DNA from: Betaproteobacteria bacterium
GTDB lineage: Bacteria > Pseudomonadota > Gammaproteobacteria > Burkholderiales > Burkholderiaceae_C
Assembly: GCA_025354965.1 (NCBI GenBank)
Contig: JANXLW010000238.1
Coordinates: 1 to 5,518 of the forward strand
Reading direction: 5' to 3'
DNA: 5,518 nt
The translations under genes and the position numbers were made by a program. A model generated the notes under the pieces. That model saw only the letters and a program-made list of their open reading frames with translations. It made no database searches and was not told the DNA's origin. Shown one piece after another: positions 1 to 5,518 of this stretch. Position 1 is the first letter of the stretch, and every line of letters begins with the position of its first letter.

Positions 1-849
1 GGCCAACTGGACCCGGCCATTGTCACGCTCGCTTTCGCCTTCCTGCTGATCGGTTACGGTGCCAAGGTCGGTCTGGTGCCCCTGCACAGCTGGTTGCCGG
101 ATGCGCACGCCGAGGGTCCGACGCCAGTGTCCGCCGTGCTCTCCGGGCTGCTGCTTAACGTCGCCATGTATGCCGTGCTGCGTTGCAAGGTGTTGACCGA
201 CGGTGCGCTGCAAAGGCCCATGGCCGGTCAGCTGATGATGAGTTTTGGCCTCTTGTCGGTGGTGGTGGCGGCGTTCTTCCTGTCGCGGCAAAAAGACGTC
301 AAGCGCATGTTTTCCTATTCATCGATCGAGCACATGGGCCTGATCACTTTTGCTTTTGGCATGGGCGGCCCGGTCGCCAACTTTGCCGGGTTGTTGCACA
401 TGACAGTGCATTCGCTCACCAAGTCGGCCATTTTTTATGCTGTAGGTCATGCAACGCAAAAAGCCGGGACCCAGATCATGAGTGAGATTCGTGGTCTCAT
501 CAAAGTCAACCCGACAGTGGGTTGGGGCCTGATGCTGGGTGTCATGGCAATTCTGGGCATGCCGCCGTTTGGTGTCTTTGCCAGCGAGTTCCTTATTCTC
601 ACCACCGCCATGCGCGAGCAGGCCTGGGCCACACCTTTTCTGTTTTTGGCACTGGGCGTCGCCTTTGCATCAGTGCTGATCCGGGTGCTGCCCATGGTGT
701 TTGGTGAAACCACACTCAAGCCGCTGGCCCATCCGCCTGCCCTGCTGCCGGTATTTGTGCACCTGGGCCTGGCTTTGGCGCTGGGCTTGTACATCCCCCC
801 TTACCTGAACGTCTGGTACGTTCAGGCGGCTCGCATGTTGGGAGGCTGA
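1..849 (+). CDS. hyfF: HyfF-like proton-conducting membrane subunit of a hydrogenase-related (Ehr/Hyf-type) complex, C-terminal part only
   Basis: The reading frame is open from the first base, so the gene starts left of the window; 282 residues are visible, roughly half of a family member of about 500. It belongs to the antiporter-like family shared by NuoL/M/N, MrpA/D and HyfB/D/F, which moves protons across the inner membrane. Numbering from the window edge, the family signature K-x-G-x-x-P-x-H-x-W-L-P-D-A-H starts at K22, the lysine of the channel helix. It is followed by the conserved GPTPVSAVLSG stretch, the KDVKRMFSYSSIEHMG segment near residues 98-113, and HMTVHSLTKSAIFY near 133-146 with the second channel lysine, K141. 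About eight hydrophobic stretches suit membrane helices. The HyfF assignment, rather than HyfB, HyfD or a Nuo subunit, comes from the SSIEHMG motif and from the HyfG-like gene directly downstream, the same order as F-G in E. coli hyf. The real start is not visible; the GTG at 76 lies inside the conserved domain and is not a start. Confidence 0.88.
   Translation, partial: GQLDPAIVTLAFAFLLIGYGAKVGLVPLHSWLPDAHAEGPTPVSAVLSGLLLNVAMYAVLRCKVLTDGALQRPMAGQLMMSFGLLSVVVAAFFLSRQKDVKRMFSYSSIEHMGLITFAFGMGGPVANFAGLLHMTVHSLTKSAIFYAVGHATQKAGTQIMSEIRGLIKVNPTVGWGLMLGVMAILGMPPFGVFASEFLILTTAMREQAWATPFLFLALGVAFASVLIRVLPMVFGETTLKPLAHPPALLPVFVHLGLALALGLYIPPYLNVWYVQAARMLGG
840..845 (+). promoter_or_regulatory. Ribosome binding site for the large-subunit gene
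   Basis: GGGAGG lies nine bases before the ATG at 855 and inside the last codons of the HyfF-like gene. It is a strong Shine-Dalgarno match at normal spacing. It supports the ATG at 855 as the start and suggests that ribosomes finishing the upstream gene sit close to this site. Confidence 0.75.
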
Positions 850-854
850 ACCCG

Positions 855-2405
855 ATGCAAATTCCCGGTTTGAATGTCAATCTGCAAGTGCTGACGGCGC
901 CGGTGCCAATGGCCTATGCACAGGTCACTGCCGATGACTGGGGGGCAGCGGCAGGTGCCGTGCGCGAGGCGGGCGGGCGGCTGCTGGCGCTGTGGAGCGG
1001 CGCGCCGGCAGTGGGGGCAAGCGTGTGTGTTGCCTATGCGATTGCGGACGGTTTGGTCTGGCTTGAATTGCCCTTGCAAGGCCAACAGGCGAGCTATCCG
1101 GATCTTGTGCCCTTTTTCCCGGCTGCCGCCAGAATGCAGCGCGCGGCGGCCGATTTGTCAGGTCTTCATGCCGCGGCCAGTAAAGACCAGCGCCCGTGGC
1201 TCAACCATGGGGCCTGGCCAGCGGATTATTTTCCCTTGCGTCACGCGAACCAGGCAGCGCCGGCTTTTGGGGACACCAGCTTGATCGATTACCCGTTTGT
1301 GCGTGTCGAGGGTGATGGCGTGCACGAGATCGCCGTTGGTCCGGTGCACGCCGGCGTCATTGAACCGGGCCATTTTCGTTTTTCCGTGGTCGGCGAAAAA
1401 GTGCTGCGCCTGGAGCAGCGGCTCGGCTATACGCATAAAGGCATTGAACAACGTTTCACGCAACTAGCGCCCTTGCAGGCACACCGGCTGGCGGGACGGG
1501 TGTCGGGCGACTCGACGGTGGCGTATGGCTGGGCTTACTGCATGGCGCTGGAGTCGGCTGCGGGTTGCCAGATTGCGCCACGGGCAGCAAGTCTGCGCGC
1601 GTTGCTGCTGGAGCGTGAACGCGTTGCCAATCACCTGGGTGACCTGGGCGCCCTCGGCAATGACGCCGCCTTTGCCTTTGGCCTGGCTCAGTTTTCGCGC
1701 TTGCGTGAAGACTGGCTGCGTTTGTCCAAAGACGCGTTTGGGCACCGTCTGATGATGGACTGCGTCATCCCCGGTGGCGTCGCCTGCGACATTGACCCGG
1801 CAACGATAGACCGCCTGCGCCGGCAATGCGATGCGATAGAGCCCGAGGTACAGAATCTGCATGCGGTGTACGAAGAACACGCCGGTTTACAGGACCGCTT
1901 CATTGGCACTGGACAGGTCAGCCCGGCGCTGGCGGCGCAACTGGGCTTGACCGGCCTGGCCGGTCGCGCTAGCGGTCAGGCGTGGGACCTGCGCAGTGAC
2001 CATCCCTGGTCGCCCTACGACCGTTTGCAAGTCAAGATGGCGACGCAACGCAACGGCGATGTTGCGGCGCGCGTGGCGGTGCGATTTGACGAGGTGTTTG
2101 AATCGCTGCGACTGATACGCGGAATTCTGGCGGAGCTTCCCAACGGTGCGGTTCATCAGGATCTTGCTTTGCCGGGTCAGGCCAGTCGTGGCGCCGGCTG
2201 GGTGGAGGGTTGGCGCGGTGAACTCTTTGTGGCCCTGGAACTCGGTAGCGCAGCCCATCAGCACCGCATCCTGCGTTGCCATTGCCACGACCCCTCCTGG
2301 CAAAACTGGCCGCTGCTGGAACACGCCGTGATGGGCAACATCGTGCCGGATTTTCCACTCATCAACAAGTCGTTCAATCTCAGCTATTCGGGGCAGGATT
2401 TATGA
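855..2405 (+). CDS. Fused NuoC/NuoD-like (HyfG/HycE-like) large subunit lacking the Ni-Fe site; Ehr-type complex
   Basis: A 516-residue soluble subunit expected on the cytoplasmic face of the membrane complex. Residues 1 to about 130 form a degenerate NuoC-like (30 kDa) domain ending in the HGAWPADYFPLRH stretch, the typical end of that domain in HyfG/HycE. From about 160 onward it is NuoD/hydrogenase large-subunit-like: GPVHAGVIEPGHFRF at 162-176, GYTHKGIE at 191-198, ALLLERERVANHLGDLGAL near 249-267, and a C-terminal NIVPDFPLINKSFNL block. In [NiFe] hydrogenases the metal is held by RxCGxC (L1) and DPCxxC (L2). Here L1 reads R215-V-S-G-D-S220, and the L2 position reads N508-L-S-Y-S-G513, so all four cysteine ligands are replaced (S217, S220, S510, G513). 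The protein ends three residues after L2. H2 production or oxidation at a Ni-Fe centre is therefore not expected. It is clearly not ordinary complex I NuoCD either, because hydrogenase-like spacing is kept around L1. Family placement is firm; substrate and reaction are unknown. Confidence 0.9.
   Translation: MQIPGLNVNLQVLTAPVPMAYAQVTADDWGAAAGAVREAGGRLLALWSGAPAVGASVCVAYAIADGLVWLELPLQGQQASYPDLVPFFPAAARMQRAAADLSGLHAAASKDQRPWLNHGAWPADYFPLRHANQAAPAFGDTSLIDYPFVRVEGDGVHEIAVGPVHAGVIEPGHFRFSVVGEKVLRLEQRLGYTHKGIEQRFTQLAPLQAHRLAGRVSGDSTVAYGWAYCMALESAAGCQIAPRAASLRALLLERERVANHLGDLGALGNDAAFAFGLAQFSRLREDWLRLSKDAFGHRLMMDCVIPGGVACDIDPATIDRLRRQCDAIEPEVQNLHAVYEEHAGLQDRFIGTGQVSPALAAQLGLTGLAGRASGQAWDLRSDHPWSPYDRLQVKMATQRNGDVAARVAVRFDEVFESLRLIRGILAELPNGAVHQDLALPGQASRGAGWVEGWRGELFVALELGSAAHQHRILRCHCHDPSWQNWPLLEHAVMGNIVPDFPLINKSFNLSYSGQDL
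2390..2405 (+). promoter_or_regulatory. Translational coupling site (SD plus ATGA overlap) between large and small subunit genes
   Basis: The large-subunit stop (TGA, 2403-2405) overlaps the small-subunit ATG (2402-2404) in an ATGA. A purine-rich GGGGCAGGA lies just upstream, with GGGG eight bases and AGGA three bases before the ATG. This fixes the start of the small subunit and points to coupled translation, as expected for two subunits needed in equal amounts. Confidence 0.7.
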
Positions 2406-2917
2406 TTTGGAGAATCGTCAAGCAGATTGCCAAAAACGGCATTCGCACCGAACCGGCACCCGATATTGGCGCTGCGCTGCAGATGCAGAGCGGGCGCATT
2501 CAGGCTGACCTGCTGGCAATTCTGGGCAAGGCCCTGACCATTCGCATGGTCGATGCCGGGTCCTGCAACGGTTGCGAACTGGAGATCAATGCGCTGGGCA
2601 ATCCCTACTACAACATCGAAGGCCTGGGCATCAAGTTTGTCGCCAGCCCGCGCCACGCCGATCTGCTGCTGGTGACCGGGCCGGTTTCGCGCAACATGGC
2701 GACCGCCTTGCGGCGCACTTTTGACGCCACACCGGAGCCCAGACTGGTGGTGGCGGTGGGGGACTGTGGTTGCGACGGCGGCATTTTTGGCGAGAACTAC
2801 GCCAGTTGCGGACGCGTCGCCAACGTGATCCCGGTCGACGTCACGGTGCCGGGTTGCCCGCCGCCGCCGCTGGAGATTCTGCGCGGCATCCTGACGGCGG
2901 TTCGGCGCCGAGTTTAA
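2402..2917 (+). CDS. NuoB/HyfI-like small subunit carrying a proximal 4Fe-4S cluster; Ehr-type complex
   Basis: A 171-residue member of the NuoB/HycG/HyfI (PSST, 20 kDa) family. It passes electrons through one 4Fe-4S cluster at the interface with the large subunit. The likely ligands are C55 and C58 (GSCNGCE), C122 (GDCGCDGGIFG, with C124 next to it) and C152 (VPGCPPPP). C136 is an extra cysteine. The C-x-x-C spacing is that of hydrogenase small subunits; complex I NuoB has adjacent cysteines instead. The N-terminal stretch MIWRIVKQIAKNGIRTEP resembles the short amphipathic start of HycG/HyfI proteins that lies on the membrane subunit. I chose the ATG at 2402, not an upstream in-frame start near 2276, because it matches the family N-terminus, has an SD, and avoids a long overlap with the conserved end of the large subunit. 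It is the last gene of the operon, because the next gene runs the other way. No second cluster-binding domain is present. Confidence 0.92.
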   Translation: MIWRIVKQIAKNGIRTEPAPDIGAALQMQSGRIQADLLAILGKALTIRMVDAGSCNGCELEINALGNPYYNIEGLGIKFVASPRHADLLLVTGPVSRNMATALRRTFDATPEPRLVVAVGDCGCDGGIFGENYASCGRVANVIPVDVTVPGCPPPPLEILRGILTAVRRRV

Positions 2918-2933
2918 GCCGGTTCGACGGTAG

Positions 2934-5027
2934 TTAGCGCACCCGCATGCCGGGCTGCGCGCCGGTGAATGGCTCCAGGACATGGATGCCGGGATTGGTT
3001 TTCTCGTTGGCGTGGCTGGCGGCCAGCACCATGCCTTCGCTGATGCCAAACTTCATCTTGCGCGGTGCCAGATTGGCCACCATGACGGTGAGTTTGCCGA
3101 TCAGTTGCTCTGGCTTGTAGGCGCTGGCAATGCCGCTGAAGACGTTTCTGGTGATTGGACTCCCCTGCGGGTCGGTGCCTTCACCCACGTCCAGCGTCAG
3201 GCGCAGCAGTTTGGTAGAACCCTCCACCGCTTCGCAGTTCAGGATTTTTGCAATGCGCAAGTCGATCTTGCTGAAATCTTCGATGCCAATCGTGGGGGCG
3301 ATTGCTTCACCGCCGGGAAGCTGCTTCTCGGGCTCAGCGGCGGCGGGCGCTTCAAACAAGGCTTCAAGCTGCTTGATGTCCACGCGCTGCATCAGATGCT
3401 GGTAGCCGCCGATGCGGTGACCGGTACCCAGGACGTCGCTGACGTTGCCAAACGACAAGGGCTGGATGCAAAGAAACGCCTCCACCTGCGCCGCCAACGT
3501 TGGCAGCACCGGTTTAAGGTAGGTCGTCAACACGGCAAAGGCTTCGATGCAGACGGTGCAAACGTCATGCAGGCGCGCATCCATGCCCGCCTGTTTGGCC
3601 AGTTCCCAGGGTTTGTTGGCATCGACGTATTCGTTCACGCGGTCCGCCAGCAGCATGGTTTCGCGCAGCACCTTGGCAAATTCGCGGCCCTCATACAGTT
3701 GCTCAATGCTCTCGCGCTCTGCGCGAACTTGAGCCAGCAGCGCAGCGCCGTCGGCCGAGACATCGCCTAACTTGCCGTCAAAACGCTTGGCGATAAAGCC
3801 CGCCGCTCGACTTGCGATGTTGATGTATTTGCCGACCAGGTCGCTATTGACCCGCGCCATGAAGTCGTCGGCATTGAAGTCCAGGTCTTCGTTGCGCGCA
3901 TTGAGTTTGGCGGCCAGGTAGTAGCGCAGCCACTCCGGGTTCATGCCCAGGCTCAGGTACTTAAGCGGGTCCAGACCGGTGCCACGGCTCTTGCTCATCT
4001 TCTCGCCGTTGTTCACCGTCAAAAAGCCGTGCACAAAAATATTGGTGGGCGTTTTGCGGCCACTGAAATGCAGTGTGGCGGGCCAGAACAAGGTGTGGAA
4101 AGTGACAATGTCTTTGCCGATAAAGTGGTACTGCTCCAGCGCCGGGTTCGCCATGTAGGCGTCGTAGCTCTGGCCGCGCTTGACCAGCAGATTTTTAAGC
4201 GAGGCCAGGTAGCCAATCGGAGCGTCCAGCCAGACGTAAAAGTATTTGCCGGAAGCATCGGGTATCTCGATGCCAAAGTAGGGCGCATCTCGGCTAATGT
4301 CCCAGTCGCCCAGGCCTTCGCTGGTGCTGCCGTCGGCATTCTGGCGCGTCGAAAACCATTCCTTCACCTTGTTGGCCACTTCCGGTTGCAGCTTGCCGTC
4401 CTGCGTCCACTGTTGCAGGAACTTCACGCAGCGCGGGTCCGACAGTTTGAAGAAAAAGTGCTCCGAGCTTTTGAGTATTGGCGTGGCACCCGACAACGCC
4501 GAGTAGGGATTGATCAGGTCGGTCGGCGCATAAACCGCACCGCAGACTTCGCAGTTGTCGCCGTACTGGTCCTTGGCGTGGCACTTGGGGCATTCGCCCT
4601 TGATAAAGCGGTCCGGCAGGAACATGTTCTTCTCGGGGTCGAAGAACTGCGCTATCGTTTTGGTTTCGATCAGCGAGCCATCCGGGTGGTCGCGCAGATC
4701 GCGGTAAATCTGCTGCGCCAGCTCATGGTTTTCGGGTGCGTCGGTGGAGTGCCAGTTGTCAAAGCCGATGTGGAAACCGTCCAGATAAGGTTTGCGGCCA
4801 GCCGCAATGTCCATCACAAACTGCTGCGGCGTCTTGCCGGCTTTTTCAGCCGCAATCATGATCGGCGCGCCATGCGCATCGTCGGCACAGACAAAATTTA
4901 CTTCGTTGCCCATCATCCGCTGGTAGCGCACCCAGATGTCAGCCTGGATGTACTCCATGATGTGGCCGATGTGGAAGTTGCCATTGGCGTAGGGCAGGGC
5001 GGTGGTGACGAACAGTTGGCGTGGCAT
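2934..5027 (-). CDS. metG: Methionyl-tRNA synthetase (E. coli MetG type)
   Basis: Charges tRNA-Met with methionine in the cytoplasm (class I aminoacyl-tRNA synthetase). The 697 residues are full length for the form with a C-terminal extension. The Rossmann catalytic domain opens with LPYANGNFHIGH (HIGH at 19-22) and continues with FVCADDAHGAPIM at 45-57. The zinc knuckle has four cysteines (C146, C149, C159, C162). The KMSKS loop is at 343-347. The anticodon-binding helical domain carries NKPW at 471-474. After an Ala/Glu-rich linker near 558-575, a tRNA-binding OB-fold domain (about 584-697) has VFSGIASAYKPEQLIG and MVANLAPRKMKFGISEGM. All key motifs are intact. The ATG at 5027 gives the usual betaproteobacterial start (MPRQLFVTTALPYANG), although only a weak purine stretch (GAAAG) lies about 12 bases upstream. 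The gene is convergent with the small-subunit gene, and an integrase remnant lies upstream on the same strand. Confidence 0.98.
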   Translation of the reverse strand: MPRQLFVTTALPYANGNFHIGHIMEYIQADIWVRYQRMMGNEVNFVCADDAHGAPIMIAAEKAGKTPQQFVMDIAAGRKPYLDGFHIGFDNWHSTDAPENHELAQQIYRDLRDHPDGSLIETKTIAQFFDPEKNMFLPDRFIKGECPKCHAKDQYGDNCEVCGAVYAPTDLINPYSALSGATPILKSSEHFFFKLSDPRCVKFLQQWTQDGKLQPEVANKVKEWFSTRQNADGSTSEGLGDWDISRDAPYFGIEIPDASGKYFYVWLDAPIGYLASLKNLLVKRGQSYDAYMANPALEQYHFIGKDIVTFHTLFWPATLHFSGRKTPTNIFVHGFLTVNNGEKMSKSRGTGLDPLKYLSLGMNPEWLRYYLAAKLNARNEDLDFNADDFMARVNSDLVGKYINIASRAAGFIAKRFDGKLGDVSADGAALLAQVRAERESIEQLYEGREFAKVLRETMLLADRVNEYVDANKPWELAKQAGMDARLHDVCTVCIEAFAVLTTYLKPVLPTLAAQVEAFLCIQPLSFGNVSDVLGTGHRIGGYQHLMQRVDIKQLEALFEAPAAAEPEKQLPGGEAIAPTIGIEDFSKIDLRIAKILNCEAVEGSTKLLRLTLDVGEGTDPQGSPITRNVFSGIASAYKPEQLIGKLTVMVANLAPRKMKFGISEGMVLAASHANEKTNPGIHVLEPFTGAQPGMRVR

Positions 5028-5116
5028 GGGAGCGTGAGCTTTCAGGAGATAAGCCCGATTTTAGTCGGCGCAGTCTGCTGGCTCGATTGGCCAGGAACCA
5101 CGCAAGATGCACGGCG
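5028..5116. other. Intergenic gap between integrase remnant and metG
   Basis: Eighty-nine bases without a gene. It holds the weak metG promoter candidate and a small inverted repeat (CTGGC at 5078-5082, GCCAG at 5090-5094). I see no GTTRRRY or RYYYAAC core as expected for attC/attI sites, no tRNA and no terminator with a U-tract. Confidence 0.6.
5058..5086 (-). promoter_or_regulatory. Candidate metG promoter (-10 only moderately clear)
   Basis: On the - strand, TAAAAT (5063-5058) matches five of six bases of the -10 consensus, and would place the start of transcription about 25 bases before the metG ATG. Seventeen bases upstream lies TCGAGC (5086-5081), only a three-of-six match to the -35 consensus. 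The 89-base gap between the integrase remnant and metG must hold at least part of the metG control region, and this is the best candidate I can see there. It is weak evidence; the true promoter could lie inside the remnant. Confidence 0.3.
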
Positions 5117-5518
5117 CTATCGACCAGCGAAGCTGCCCAGGGCATCCAGCGGGCTGGCCGTGCCACCTGCCGCCACCTTGAGCACGTGGGTGTAAATCAT
5201 GGTGGTGCTGACGTCAGCGTGGCCGAGCAGCTCTTGCACCGTGCGAATATCGGCGCCGTGCTCAAAATCGACGTCCTTGCTTCGCAGGCGCAGCGCCTCC
5301 ATGACACGCCTGCCGGTGCGTCGATGCGGACACCTGTCGCACATTGGCCAGATGGGACAAAAAATCTTCGACCTCCACCGCCCCCATTTCACGCGGATGC
5401 CGCACGCCATGAAACCGGATAAAGGCCCGAGCCCAATGCACATAGGCCTTCTCGGTGGACAAAGCGTAGTGCTTGTAGCGAACGGCAGCACGCAACTGAT
5501 CCAGCAACTTTGGCGGTG
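5117..5518 (-). pseudogene. intI: Integron integrase (IntI-type tyrosine recombinase) remnant, frameshifted, two internal deletions, 5' end outside window
   Basis: An intact IntI (about 320-340 residues) is a site-specific recombinase that inserts and excises gene cassettes at attI and attC sites. Reading leftwards from the edge, 5518-5307 encodes an IntI-like N-terminal SAM-like domain: LLDQLRAAVRYKHY, TEKAYVHWARAFIRFHG, RHPREMGAVEVEDFL and VSASTHRQA. The frame then shifts by one base. From 5317, TGRRVMEALRLRSKDVDFEH matches the box I segment of the catalytic domain (family TGMR; the arginine is coded at 5308-5306). This joins directly to ADIRTVQELLGHADV and STTMIYTHVLK (box II), followed by SPLDAL and a stop at 5117. 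The histidine at 5221-5219 and the nucleophile tyrosine at 5194-5192 remain. About 55 residues are missing between THRQA and TGMR. Well over 100 are missing before DIRTVQ, including the catalytic lysine, the HxxR motif and the IntI-specific insert. The product cannot be active. IntI identity rests on the N- and C-terminal matches, because the diagnostic insert is lost. Confidence 0.88.

Noticed and set aside
855..2405. Reading the large subunit as a working [NiFe] hydrogenase 4 (HyfG) or formate hydrogenlyase (HycE) subunit.
   Set aside because: All four nickel-binding cysteines and the maturation tail are absent.
1..2917. Reading the three genes as part of the respiratory complex I (nuo) operon.
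   Set aside because: The order (channel subunit, fused C/D, B) is not the nuo order. The small subunit has C-x-x-C where NuoB has adjacent cysteines, and the channel subunit looks like HyfF.
2918..2933. GGTTCGA between the convergent genes, resembling a tRNA T-loop or a short hairpin.
   Set aside because: The rest of a tRNA cannot be folded around it because both sides are coding, and the CCG/CGG stem is too short to be a terminator.
2384..3049. A 221-codon open frame on the - strand across the small-subunit gene and the end of metG.
   Set aside because: It overlaps two well-supported genes, and its translation shows no family signature.
2982..3770. A 262-codon open frame on the + strand opposite the 3' half of metG.
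   Set aside because: It is the mirror of metG codons, with no recognisable domain and no convincing ribosome binding site.
5078..5094. Small inverted repeat CTGGC / GCCAG with a 7-base loop, as a possible terminator or recombination site.
   Set aside because: The stem has only five pairs, no U-tract follows on either strand, and there are no attC-like core bases.
4029..5195. A 388-codon open frame on the + strand, opposite metG and part of the integrase remnant.
   Set aside because: It is an antisense shadow of a GC-rich gene. Its translation is low in complexity and matches no family I know, while the - strand frame is an unmistakable MetRS.
5021..5422. A 133-codon open frame on the + strand opposite the integrase remnant, which could be taken for a cassette gene.
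   Set aside because: It is antisense to clear IntI-like sequence, lies on the wrong side of intI for a cassette, and shows no known domain.

Overview
The window looks like chromosomal DNA of a GC-rich betaproteobacterium. A Comamonadaceae-type organism (Rhodoferax or Polaromonas-like) is my best guess. This rests on the codon use, the close fit of the methionyl-tRNA synthetase to the betaproteobacterial form, and the kind of integron integrase remnant present. The taxonomic call is an inference; no marker in the window proves it.

Left part (1-2917, + strand): the 3' end of an operon for a membrane-bound complex related to both complex I and group 4 [NiFe] hydrogenases. Three genes are visible. 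The first is the C-terminal half of a HyfF-like proton-channel subunit. The second is a fused NuoC/NuoD-like (HyfG/HycE-like) large subunit, and the third is a NuoB/HyfI-like small subunit. They are tightly packed: a 5-base gap with an SD inside the preceding gene, then an ATGA overlap. The large subunit lacks all four cysteines that hold the Ni-Fe centre in real hydrogenases. It also ends right after the second (degenerate) motif, so it has no cleavable maturation tail. The small subunit keeps the cysteines for the proximal (N2-like) 4Fe-4S cluster. No HyfH-type ferredoxin subunit lies between them. This pattern fits the 'energy-converting hydrogenase-related' (Ehr) complexes, whose physiological substrate is not established as far as I know. 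The set is the most interesting system in the window, although the family itself is already known.

Middle (2934-5027, - strand): a complete, canonical metG (methionyl-tRNA synthetase, 697 residues with the C-terminal tRNA-binding domain). It converges on the small-subunit gene with only 16 bases between the stop codons and no obvious terminator.

Right part (5028-5518): an 89-base gap that must hold at least part of the metG control region, then a decayed integron integrase (intI-type tyrosine recombinase) on the - strand, running off the right edge. Two internal deletions have removed most of the catalytic core. Both junctions fall on short sequences that probably occurred twice in the intact gene, which suggests deletion between microhomologies. 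Any attI site or gene cassettes would lie to the right, outside the window.
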